A DNA stretch of 14,104 nucleotides, from positions 7,671-21,774 of the forward strand of contig JAAAVE010000348.1 in NCBI GenBank assembly GCA_015679605.1. Direction: 5' to 3'. Position numbers and translations under genes: made by a program. The notes under the pieces are model-generated. The model did not search any database and was not told the origin of the DNA. It worked only from the letters and a program-made list of their open reading frames with translations. Source of the stretch: Podila epigama (lineage: Eukaryota > Mortierellomycota > Mortierellomycetes > Mortierellales > Mortierellaceae). Of this stretch, positions 1-8,834 are shown in pieces. How positions within the stretch are numbered: the stretch's first letter is position 1; every line of letters begins with the position of its first letter.

Positions 1-3000
1 ATTGTCAGCCACAGCCTCTTCCAATCGTTTCTTTTCATGCTCCCAGACCTTGCGCATCCGGTCCACCTCCTCGCTCTGCACCATGTTTGCAACCTCTTCC
101 ATTTCAGACTTGAGGCCTGCAATTTCTTGATCGCGCTTGCCAAGTGCTGCTTCCAGCTCCTTTGTCTTTTCCTCCATTGCTCGGGCATGCTTGTCCGACT
201 TTGCAAGCAACGACTGTGACTCTTGGAGATCATGCTCGGCCTTGAGTAGCTTCTCTGTTGTCTTGTACTCGGCTGCAACCCTTGTCTTGGCATCATCCTC
301 GAGCTTATTCTGGACAGCCTCCAGTTGGACAGTCGTCTCCTCAACCTTTTGCAATGCTTCCTCCAGCTGTGATTCGAGCTCATCTCGTTTAGATTGGGCC
401 TTTGCGGACATTTCAGACATCTGAGCCTCAAGGGATTCCCGTTCCAAGGTCATTTCCTCCAGCTGTTCCTTGAATCGTGCCTCACTCTCTGTCTTGGAAT
501 CTTCCAAAGCCTTGGTCAACCTCGCCTCTTCTTCAACGGCTCGTGCGTCCAGATATTGGAGCTTGGCCTCCAGCTCTGAAGACTTTTGGTTAGCTTCTTG
601 AAGACTGTGTTGAAGGGTATCGATGAGCGACTGCTGTTCAGCCGCTGCTGCCGCTGATAACGTGATTGATCCTTCAGTGACTGCTTCGCCTTGAGCAGCA
701 ATTCCCTCTTCAAGGTCCTTGATTCGGTTGGCGAGATCCGTCTTTTCTTGGATCAGAGCTGTTCTCTCCTTCTGCGACCGTGCCGCTTCTAGCCAAGCTT
801 GGGTCATCTTTTCGGTCATGACCTGGATCTCCTGGTCCTTGGCCGCCTTTTCCTTTTCCCACACAATCTTCATCAACATCAAGTCCTCGAGTTCTTGGTT
901 CGAAGCCGTGTTACTAGCCCCTTCACGGTCCAAAAGGGCCTTTTCGAGTTGCGTCTTTGTCTCGTTGACCTCGGACTGCAGGAGGCTATTTTGCGCAACT
1001 GCGTTATCGAAATCAACCTGGAGCTGTTGCAACTGAAGGGACACATTGTCAATGGGTGACGAGACCGTCTGGATGGCACTAGCGTGGTCGAGCAAGTTGG
1101 CACGACTTTCACTCGGTGACAAGATGGAGCTAGTATCAGGTGTATCTGACCGTGATGAGAGGCGCCTAGGACCTGTGAGTGAGCGAGAGGGTGTAGGTGA
1201 TGTCCTCGTACGGGCTCCTGTCGCACTGGATTGTGAGGTGACGGAAGAGGTGGATGATGTCGACCGTGAATGGGCGCCTGGTTTAGCAGAGGCGAGGGAA
1301 GCGAGCGTTGGCTTGGATCCTGTTTGAGAAAGGCGCGTTCCGAGTGTGGTGCGGGTGGTGGGCGAGTTGGCTCTGATCGGCTGTTTATTGATGTTCTGGG
1401 TTGGAGATGGCGATCCTGCTCTGTTATTGGCCTGGGTGGTGGTTGAAGTAAGTGTTCGGGAAGTTGTTGGCGAGCCTGTCTTTCCACCTAGAGCTCGGAT
1501 AGTGGGCGATGCTGCTCTTGGATGAGTACCAGGAGGTCCTGCCTGGCTGGGAATAGAAATGGAGGTGGAGCGGCTAGGCGGTGCCGATGACTGTGGTGTT
1601 CCGTTGCGTTGTTTGAGTTGACTTGCAGTCATGCCAATGTACTTTGAGGCCCTTGATCCGGCTGTAATTCTGGAGGCAGCCTGCGCGGCGTGGTTGACCT
1701 GTGGTGCTGATAATGGCATTGGCACATCCTCCTGAACAGGCGCAGGTGGCGACTGCTGCACGACAGCAGTCAGTTCAGGGGAGGTTGGGAACAGCAACTC
1801 TGGCTTTGCAATCTTGGCAGCCAAAACAAAGATACCACACTTTGGTCGACATTGAAAGTAAACCACACTAATGGAAAAAAAAGGGCGTGGGTGATGGGAA
1901 GGTAGAAGAAGAGATGGTTGTGTGCATGTGTGAGTGTTAAGATTCTGTAGAGCGTTTGATACTTGAATGCACTCATTCACCATAGTGTCCATCCATCCTT
2001 GTCTCTGCGTAGTCCATGCATTGGGGGCATTTTGCCAAATCCCTTGTCTTTTTTTGCCCTGTCAATCCCCTTGTCCTTTATCATGTTAATGCGCTTGTTG
2101 TTTTGCCCTGTCTGTCACTTTCCTTGCCTGGGATTGTCCATCGTAAAAAGATCATCTCGACCAAGGGGAGAAGATGGGCAAGTTTTTTTGACCTGCCCTT
2201 TTTTTTTTTTTTCTTTTTTTCTGAATGTGAATTCGTGCTCTGCATGCGCTTGGATGTGTGTAGGGATGTATGTGTTCGTTGTGCTTTGGCGCCTGTCACC
2301 CTTGATCCATATCTTGACTGACTACTGACAACAGTGCCTTATCGATGCATGCGTGCATGCAAAATGGAAAGAATCTTGTCCAAATGCCACATCATCCACA
2401 CTATTGCCAAAGGATGGGCAGGATCCACACTCCCTCCCACCCATAAATACATGTATATTTTTATACACATATACCAACACAATGAAGCTAACAATAGTAA
2501 GCTCATTCCGCTGACTGTGGGGAGCTGCATGGAAGCTGCAGCTATTCCACTCAAACAAGACCCACATTCGAAAAAACCATACACCACACCCCTCCACAGA
2601 AAACAAAAACAAATAAACATGCACAATAAAAAGAAGAAAAGAAAAAAAAATGGAAAAAGGAAACAAAGAGAAACATACCCGTTGACACTTCCATCGTTTT
2701 TGCCAGTGGGAGTATCGAGTTCGATACCGGCCCAAGTGCCAGACTTGAACTCGGCAGGGCCCAAGAAGCGTAGATAACCACTGAGACCCATGCTCTCGAC
2801 AATGACTCGGTCGCCAATCTGGTAATTATCGAGCGAAGGGGGTGCGAGGATAGCAGTGTTGGGGAGGGTAGGAACAACTTTGCTCACAAGAGATCCTGTT
2901 GATGTGTTGGTTAATCCGGGTGCCTGAGCGTTCGGGCCTGCGCCCGCTGGTCGCTGAAACAATGGCTGCTTCATCATGCTTGAGCGTGCAGTGGTGGCTC

Positions 3001-3787
3001 CCGCAGAAAGACGAGAGGGTGTCAATGCTGGTCTTGATCCTGAAGGTGATCCTGCAGTTGTCCGTGGTCCTCCTAGAGTGCCTACTGAACCTGCTGAGCC
3101 TCCTGAAGGTAATCCAGAGGTGGGCTGATAGCCTGTGGGCGAGGGGGCGGATGAGCCAGCCAGGGACAGGTTGGGGTTTGAAGTTGAGAGGGGTGAGACA
3201 CCTGTATGAGAGATGGGTCTAGTTGTGGTTATAGAAGAGTTGGATGTCATGCTACTATTTGCTGAAAGCGAGGATGAATGTGTTGTTGTTCCTGAGTTGA
3301 GTGTTGGGTCTGTCATGCCGAGCCGTGCTTGGCTGGGTCGACGACCAATCTGTGAAGTCGAGGGCCTGAAGGCGTGAGGTGAGGCCAGACCGGAGGGCGT
3401 AGGTGAGGATGACGGGACGGGGCTGTAGCTCTGCTGGGGCGTAGAGAAGCCGAGGACTCCACCGGCAGCGACCATTCCAGCGGCTGCAGCTTTAGCCTCT
3501 GCTGCGGGTGAAGGTGTGGGTGCTGCTGAGGTCAATCCTGCTGAAGCGTTTTTTCTGTTTGGATCAATGAGGCCTGGACTATGCATGGAGATGGCTTCAG
3601 CAAGCAAGGCCTGTTGTTCCGGTGTCATGTCCTTGAATTGTTTAGAGACTGGGGTGCCAGTGGCGGGCATGAATGATCGTCGTTGGAGGACGCTTCCTGG
3701 GGCAGGAATCCCAGTCAGCGGCACTGCGCCAGAAGCATTGGGTGCCTTGGGCAGCTTTGAGTTGGACTGGGGAGTCTTGGGAGCCAT
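1..3787 (-). CDS. CLIP-170-like CAP-Gly and coiled-coil microtubule plus-end protein, 3' end beyond the window
   Basis: Exons are 3787-2679 and 1867 to beyond position 1; the visible part is 992 residues. The start is the first in-frame ATG after an in-frame TAG at 3808-3806. Residues 1-320 are Ser/Pro/Thr/Gly-rich and look disordered. Residues 322-390 are a CAP-Gly domain, which in this family binds the C-terminal EEY/F tails of tubulin and EB1. It carries the signature GKNDG at 362-366 and, across the splice, VNG-VVYFQC and GIFV. A second Ser/Pro/Thr/Arg-rich basic linker covers about 390-640. From about 643 to the edge is an uninterrupted coiled coil rich in Glu, Lys, Gln and Leu, typical of a parallel dimer. 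Only one CAP-Gly is visible, as in fungal Bik1 and Tip1, whereas animal CLIP-170 has two. Dynactin p150 shares the architecture but normally has its CAP-Gly near the N-terminus, so CLIP is preferred. The family acts at growing microtubule tips and with dynein or kinesin. Confidence 0.9.
1868..2678 (-). other. Long intron inside the CAP-Gly domain (811 bases)
   Basis: The donor is GTATGT (2678-2673) and the acceptor TTAG ends at 1868. The split codon is GG|T (Gly370, phase 2), and splicing restores the conserved VNG-VVYF stretch of the CAP-Gly fold, so the boundaries are secure. It is several times longer than the other introns here (74-305 bases). On the plus strand it holds a near-continuous T tract (about 2199-2219), an inverted repeat TGCATGC-GT-GCATGCA at 2346-2361 and A-rich runs near 2610-2660. 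I see no convincing gene inside it on either strand. Confidence 0.9.
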
Positions 3788-3904
3788 CAAATGGATGACG
3801 GATGGCTAGAAGAGAATGGCAGAGTTGAATGTTTGCCTGCGTGCGTGTGTGTGGTGACGACAGGCAGCCGATGAATGAGCGTTACTTGGATATGCAACTA
3901 GTCA

Positions 3905-4016
3905 ATGAATGATGATGAGTGGATAGATGAATGGATGAATGAATGAGAAGATGGTGGTAAAAGAATGGATGAAATAGATGAAATGGATGGAATGGATGGA
4001 ATGGATGAAATGATTA
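3905..4016. repeat. Degenerate ATGGATGA-type minisatellite
   Basis: About 110 bases made almost only of variants of GGATGAAT, GGATGGA and GATGAAAT, for example three successive GGATGGAAT-like units near 3985-4008. It lies 120-230 bases upstream of the CAP-Gly start codon, probably within promoter or 5' leader DNA. It has the appearance of slippage-derived sequence. Confidence 0.8.
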
Positions 4017-4026
4017 ATTGACAAAA

Positions 4027-4058
4027 GAAAAAAAGAAAAAAAGAAAAAAAGAAAAAAA
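4027..4058. repeat. Perfect 8-base tandem repeat (GAAAAAAA) x4
   Basis: Four exact copies of G followed by seven A, with guanines at 4027, 4035, 4043 and 4051. On the minus strand, the sense strand of the CAP-Gly gene, this is a T-rich tract of the kind that excludes nucleosomes in fungal promoters. The regulatory role is inference. Confidence 0.85.
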
Positions 4059-4121
4059 TCAAAATAAACCTTTTTAGTCACCTACATGTTTTTTTATTTG
4101 TTCCCCCTTGTTCTTTTAGTC

Positions 4122-4196
4122 TTCATCCATCCATGCAGCCATGCATCCAACCATGCAACCATCCTACCATGTGTCCATCCAACCATGCATGCACCG
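4122..4196. repeat. Degenerate CCATCCA / CCATGCA repeat, roughly complementary to the 3905-4016 tract
   Basis: About 75 bases of alternating CCATCC, CCATGCA and CCAACCATGCA units. The CCATCCAT units are the reverse complement of the GGATGGAT units at 3905-4016, so the two tracts could pair imperfectly across about 100 bases of A-rich spacer. It also contains several TGCATG hexamers. Confidence 0.75.
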
Positions 4197-4236
4197 TCAT
4201 TGCCAACCCTTATCTTGATCCATGTGGACTTCAACA

Positions 4237-4252
4237 AGTAGACTAGTCTACT
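4237..4252. repeat. Perfect 16-base palindrome AGTAGACTAGTCTACT
   Basis: The sequence equals its own reverse complement over all 16 bases. It lies about 450 bases upstream of the CAP-Gly start codon and directly abuts a (CA)n run at 4252-4266. It could be a dimeric transcription-factor site or simply chance structure. I know of no specific factor for it. Confidence 0.8.
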
Positions 4253-4266
4253 CACACACACACACA
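4252..4266. repeat. Short (CA)n microsatellite
   Basis: About seven CA dinucleotides directly after the 16-base palindrome. Confidence 0.8.
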
Positions 4267-4500
4267 AGAAAGCAAGAGTGTGTCACTTCCCCCAAACCCC
4301 AACCCCATCTTTCCCAAGGTTCAAAAGGTTCTCCTTCCAACTTCTTCTCCCCCCCTTTTTTTTCATGTCCTTTTGAAATCAACGGGAACTGTGAATGGGT
4401 ACAAGCAAACAGGGCGGATACAGTCCCATACAACAAAAAAGATGGATACTCTAAAAGATGGATACATATTGAAAAGTTGGATGCAAAAACCAGACGTAAA

Positions 4501-4541
4501 CAGCCAGGGACAGCCAGGGACAGCCCAGGGACAGTCCAGGG
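4501..4541. repeat. 10-base tandem repeat (CAGCCAGGGA), about four copies
   Basis: Two exact CAGCCAGGGA units (4501-4520) are followed by an 11-base variant with an inserted C (4521-4531) and a final CAGTCCAGGG (4532-4541). It is intergenic, between the alpha-actinin 3' end and the CAP-Gly promoter side. Confidence 0.85.
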
Positions 4542-4596
4542 GGGAAGGAAGAGATGCAAACACACTTTTCCGGGTACCCATGCATATCTCTTCATC

Positions 4597-4628
4597 ATGC
4601 CAATGCCAATGCCAATGCCACTATGCCA
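4597..4628. repeat. Hexamer tandem repeat ATGCCA
   Basis: Four exact ATGCCA units (4597-4620), then CT and a fifth ATGCCA at 4623-4628. Intergenic. Confidence 0.85.
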
Positions 4629-4965
4629 ACCATCGCAAACTGTAATACCTGTAGTCAACTGTTTACTACCAGTCACCGGGTGTTGCAACAAGACCCACGC
4701 GCAACCTTATCAAAGCTGACATGGATCCATGTTGGGGTGGCGATGGAGACATGACCCTGTGATCTCTTTCCTCACGAAACAAATATCATCCTCAAAACTA
4801 CCCCATGAATCTTTCCATCCATTGGGCATAAACACACAACGCAGGTGCCTTCCTTCTGCATCGCATTATCTCGTGCATGCTGTCGCGTGTGCCAACTCAA
4901 TGTTCATGTGAGTTTCGTTGCATTCCGCCCCTATTTTGTGTTGTTTTGTATTTTGCTCTACTCGT

Positions 4966-4971
4966 TTTATT
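4966..4971 (-). promoter_or_regulatory. Candidate polyadenylation signal (AATAAA) of alpha-actinin
   Basis: On the minus strand the bases read AATAAA, 63 bases past the alpha-actinin TGA stop. Position and sequence fit a canonical signal, although fungal 3' processing is loose about this hexamer. Confidence 0.5.
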
Positions 4972-5033
4972 GTGAATGACGAAATGATGTACAATAGCAG
5001 CACTGCTTCCCCTGTTCAGCATTAGACTTTATA

Positions 5034-8000
5034 TCACTTGATAAAGACCCCATCAAGGTATGCCGCATAGTTGTATCCATTGGCAGAGTCATCATGAGGC
5101 ATGGTCGCTTTCAGATAACTCACAACAGCCACAGGTAGCATCGATTGTTTGAGATCCAGCTCTGTCACAAATGGCTTCTCGCCTGCTACAATGCGGAACG
5201 ATTCTCGCACCTGGTCTGAAGATGTACGATCCTCGGTCACTCCCACCATGAATGTAATAAACTGCATTAAAGGAAAGCAAAAAACGAAATTAGAAAATAG
5301 ATCTCATAATTGAAGCTTCAACAATGAACACATCATTGTATCAACTGTACCTGCTCAAATGTCACCTCGGATCCTCCTTGGCTACACTGCACAAAGACAC
5401 CAGAAAATTCTTCGTCATCATACATGATGCCCAAACTAGCCAATGCTGCATTGAACTCGGCCGAGTTGAGGCTGTTGGTCTGGTTGGTATCAAAGTGACG
5501 GAATGTGGATTCAAATTCCTCCAATTGAGCCGGTGTCAAATTGGTCATGTTGCGCGATACAATCTATCATGCATTCAGGACACATCATACAACATGTATA
5601 CATATATTAATCCGTCAATATCCGTCATTATGTAGAGAAAAGAGAAAACATGGGAATACACAGTTGTACCCTTCAATACTTGGTCGCCAATAGCAATGTA
5701 TACATATATTTTGATATCGCTTACCTGGTTAGAGATGAAGGCTGACTTTTTCTGAGTTGCTTGCTCAAGGAGCCCAAAGTCAAACGAAAGGTCATCTGCA
5801 GAGTAAATCGTATAGTCGTTCTCTTCCACATTGGCTTCTACGCACTGATCATCCAGTCTCTGAATACGCTCCAAGGCCTCCGCCATAGGTCCGAACCGGG
5901 TTGTCAACTGACGAACATGTGCCAATTGCATCTAAGATACCGTATCCGAAAGGTTCAAGGGTTAATTCAAGGTCGCATGGCCGCTCTCGGACATGCCAAA
6001 CTTGGACCTGTTTAACCCGTCGGTGAATAATAAAAAAATATGGACACATCACACACTTACATCCAAGTCGCCATCAAGCTGCACCAATTCGTTGGACAGT
6101 GAATTGACCTTTGCTTGAAATTCATTCGCTTGCCTGGCAAAGTCTTGACGCAACTTTTCCTTGATGCTATGGCGAGAACGTACGCAATTGACATTGCATG
6201 TGATATCAATATACAGTAACAAAATACAAACACTTCATGGCCACACACCACAGACAGCAGGACGTACTCTCTAATCTTTGCATTAATTAGACGATATCTC
6301 TTTTCTTCAGCGACCAAGAGTTCTTTCCAAAAGTGGTCCAGGTCCTACGATTAACAAAAGTACAGAGCGGGATTAATGTTGCTTCACAGATGTACAATGT
6401 TGATACTCGCACAACTCAAACTATGGACTGACAAAAAAAAACAAGACCATGTACCTTTAGTGTTAGTCCATGAGGAGGATGGTAAGGCTTGAGATCATAC
6501 GTCTTGAGCTTTGTCTGAATGTTGCCCAGAAGAGTATCTAAATCACGCTTCTCTGCTACCCAGGTACGCTTTAGAGAGGTCTTGTAATTGGTAAATTCGT
6601 TCGATTGCCTCTTGGCATCCGCATAGTCGCCTCTGAACTTTGAATTCTCCCAATCAGATTTCTTGTTGTCAATGGCTTGCATCAACTAGCATTTATGGAA
6701 TGAAGACCGTGATGAGTGTCTTTTGTCAAAAAAGTCGCGTCTCCATTCAAACATATTACCTGCTTGACACGTCTCTCATAGTCATTTTCCATGGACCAGG
6801 CTGATTCCATGACCTCGGCAAACTTGGCCACGCGACGGCCTGCAGCGTCCACCTTGCCCAACTCGGAAAAGGCGTGGAAATATTGAGCAACATAGGTCAT
6901 AATGGAACGTTCGTCAGGCTTGCTGATATCGCACACATCTTCTACATCCAGCAGCTTGGGAATGTTGAGATGCTCAGATGCGATATCAAATGCAAGCTGT
7001 GTGTTGGTGTGTCTATCCGACTTGTCAAGTGAATCAAAATCCAGCAAGTCGGGGCGATGGCGGTGGATCAGAGCACAGCTACAAGTGGGAAAGAGTGAAA
7101 TGAACGCGAGGAATTAAGAATATGACATGGTCAGCTGTAACACTCTTGTACCCAAAACAACATATTTGCCATCGACTCGTGTCATATTCGATACACCCAA
7201 AAAAAGAGTCAGTCTTTTTTTGACGCACGTACAATGCCAAACCATCAGCCCAGCTGTATGTGAAATCTCTGACATCGACTTCTTGGTATGGAGCCGTCTT
7301 GCGTTGACACCAGAGCAAGAGACCTTCCTTTGCGCTGAGACCTTCTTCGCTGTTTACAGCCAGCGAATTCAAATAGAGATTATGAGAAGGTAGGTGAGTG
7401 AGTGATTGGCATTTCAAAAAAATCACCCAGTTATATTTCAGTTGACCATAGTGCTTTCTCAGTGACGTACTTAATGTCGGCAATGGTGAATCGAAGAATA
7501 AGAGTCCAGATCATGCCAAGAATCAGCTTCAAGTTTTCATCGACAATATCTAGATGCCCAATCAAAGGAGGATCATTGTTGAGATGTTGAGGAACACAGT
7601 CAAAGCAACATGGAAATTAATGTAAATTAGAGTTTTAGCTGTAATGACGACATTACAGAGAGAGAGAGATTGAGACAGAGTTGGAGGCGCATCGACCAAT
7701 TGGCTGATCACACAGACAAAGTGGAAAACCGACACAGCCAACGTTTCCCTCAAGAAACAGCCGTCATCATCTCTTGGCAATCCTTTTCTCAAAAACGACA
7801 CTACCATTTGGATAAGGACGCAGTTAAGAGAAGAAAAAAAAATCAGTCGCATACCTTCTGCTCCAATGTTGGTTAGGTTAACACCACGAAGACGGATGAA
7901 CTCTAGACACTTGTTGACGTTCTCAATCTTTTGAATACGCATCCGCGAGATTTTGTTGTATCGGCCCAGACTAGTATCGCCAATGATTTCCTATGTTGCA

Positions 8001-8834
8001 ACATCCCATCCATCATCCCCCCAACCGACCAGGAGAAAAGGAAGGTGGAAAAAATCAGAATTGATTTCTCTCTCCCTTTGCATTCGATTCCAACTGCATG
8101 AAGGAATATCTGCAGCATCGATTTCTTTTGTTCATTTGTATTCTACTCGTAAAGAGCGCAATGACCAAACTCACCAACAGTTGGATCAACGGTACGCCGT
8201 CCGATAATTGCAAAAGGTTTGAAATCTCTTGATGACGCCCCGCGCTGAGCTTTGTATTCACCCTGGATTATTTTTGTTCAAAAATGTTATGGTTCAAATG
8301 CATGGTTGAATGTAAGATTAGAAGACGATATTATCATAGCATGTATGTTTGGTCAAGGGCTAATTGGACTTGCCATTTTGTGAAGGCTAGCAAAAAAAAA
8401 AAAAAAAATGAAAGAGCATTAGTCAACAGACTGTGGTAATTTTCGCTGCCTTTGATGCTTTGAAGGCCATGCAAACAAAAAAACATCGAATATCAAACAT
8501 TCAACATTCATGTCAAGAATTCGTTTGAAGGAGTAGCCTTACTTTTTTGCTGTACGGTCTCCCAAGTCTTGTCCATGACCTTGGCTATCGACGTGTAGAG
8601 AACGAACCCAGAATAGAAGGAACGACGGGTTACGATGATGAATGACTTGAACAAAAGGAAAGACGTTTCAATCGGGTGTTGATGGGAAAGAGAGGTCCCT
8701 CTCCCCTGGCACCTCCTTTATCCACAGTCAAGGACATGCGACCAAGTGAGAGAGAATCGCTCACCTGTATCCTCCACAACCTGGTTCGAGGCAGCAGAGG
8801 CGGAGAAGCTGTTGTTGGGATGGTGTCCAGGCAT
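5034..8834 (-). CDS. ain1: Alpha-actinin, F-actin cross-linking protein (14 exons, 641 residues)
   Basis: Exons (minus strand): 8834-8765, 8584-8543, 8386-8374, 8262-8175, 7990-7855, 7549-7471, 7349-7233, 7078-6760, 6685-6455, 6344-6268, 6166-6061, 5931-5725, 5563-5351, 5261-5034. They join in frame to 641 residues plus TGA, the size of fungal alpha-actinins. Two calponin-homology domains (about 31-136 and 147-253) form the actin-binding domain. The first carries the actinin-type signature QQKTFTKWVN (35-44), and the second actinin signature ends near ILGMIWTLI (126-134). Residues about 255-490 are spectrin-type helical repeats (ANDYERRV-like helices, [26 protein letters not shown]) that make the antiparallel dimer rod. 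A C-terminal EF-hand module covers 501-641 and contains [18 protein letters not shown] and ends in AYLDGVFIK. The family bundles F-actin in the contractile ring and at endocytic and hyphal-tip sites. The first EF loop (520-531) is degenerate. Identification is certain; only the start codon and micro-exon need transcript support. Confidence 0.97.
7550..7854 (-). other. Longest intron of alpha-actinin (intron 5, 305 bases)
   Basis: The donor is GTATGC (7854) and the acceptor CTAG ends at 7550. The split codon G|AT gives Asp117 within the second actinin signature region. The plus strand carries an AG-repeat stretch (about 7657-7680). Overlapping open frames here continue into intron and have no domain. 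No RNA gene is recognised. Confidence 0.9.
8374..8386 (-). other. 13-nt micro-exon of alpha-actinin, followed by a GC-AG intron
   Basis: The exon CCTTCACAAAATG is preceded by a T-rich tract and TAG (8387), and followed by GCAAGT (8373-8368) in place of a GT donor. The downstream intron ends in CAG at 8263. Joined phase 1 to phase 2 it supplies residues T38-F-T-K and the first two bases of W42, which complete the actinin signature Q-x-x-[AT]-F-x-x-W-x-N. Without it the signature is missing and the frame is lost, because 13 is not a multiple of three. Confidence 0.88.

Larger units (their letters stand above)
3788..5033. other. Intergenic region: CAP-Gly gene promoter side and alpha-actinin 3' flank
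   Basis: Both flanking genes are on the minus strand, so this 1,246-base gap must hold the 3' UTR of alpha-actinin (right) and the promoter and 5' leader of the CAP-Gly gene (left). Open frames of up to 165 codons exist on both strands around 4222-4719, but they encode low-complexity sequence with no recognisable domain and overlap one another. The region is dominated by simple and short tandem repeats, listed separately. Confidence 0.7.

Noticed and set aside
879-1487. 202-codon minus-strand open frame rich in Pro, Arg and Ser
   Set aside because: It is a shifted-frame shadow of exon 2 of the CAP-Gly gene, whose true frame runs open from 1867 to position 1 and gives a coherent linker and coiled coil.
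1963-2328. 121-codon plus-strand frame with Phe-rich hydrophobic stretch
   Set aside because: It lies inside the CAP-Gly intron and its hydrophobicity comes from translating T runs. No domain is recognisable.
3788-3790. Extending the CAP-Gly protein upstream by a TTG codon
   Set aside because: Eukaryotic initiation is normally at ATG. The ATG at 3787 is the first in frame after a TAG at 3808-3806.
3905-4628. CRISPR-like array
   Set aside because: Repeats are short, adjacent and degenerate, with no regular unique spacers, and the DNA is eukaryotic.
4222-4719. Overlapping open frames of 165 codons (plus) and 147 codons (minus) in the intergenic spacer
   Set aside because: They overlap one another, are built from simple repeats and show no domain or coding bias. 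They most likely stay open by chance.
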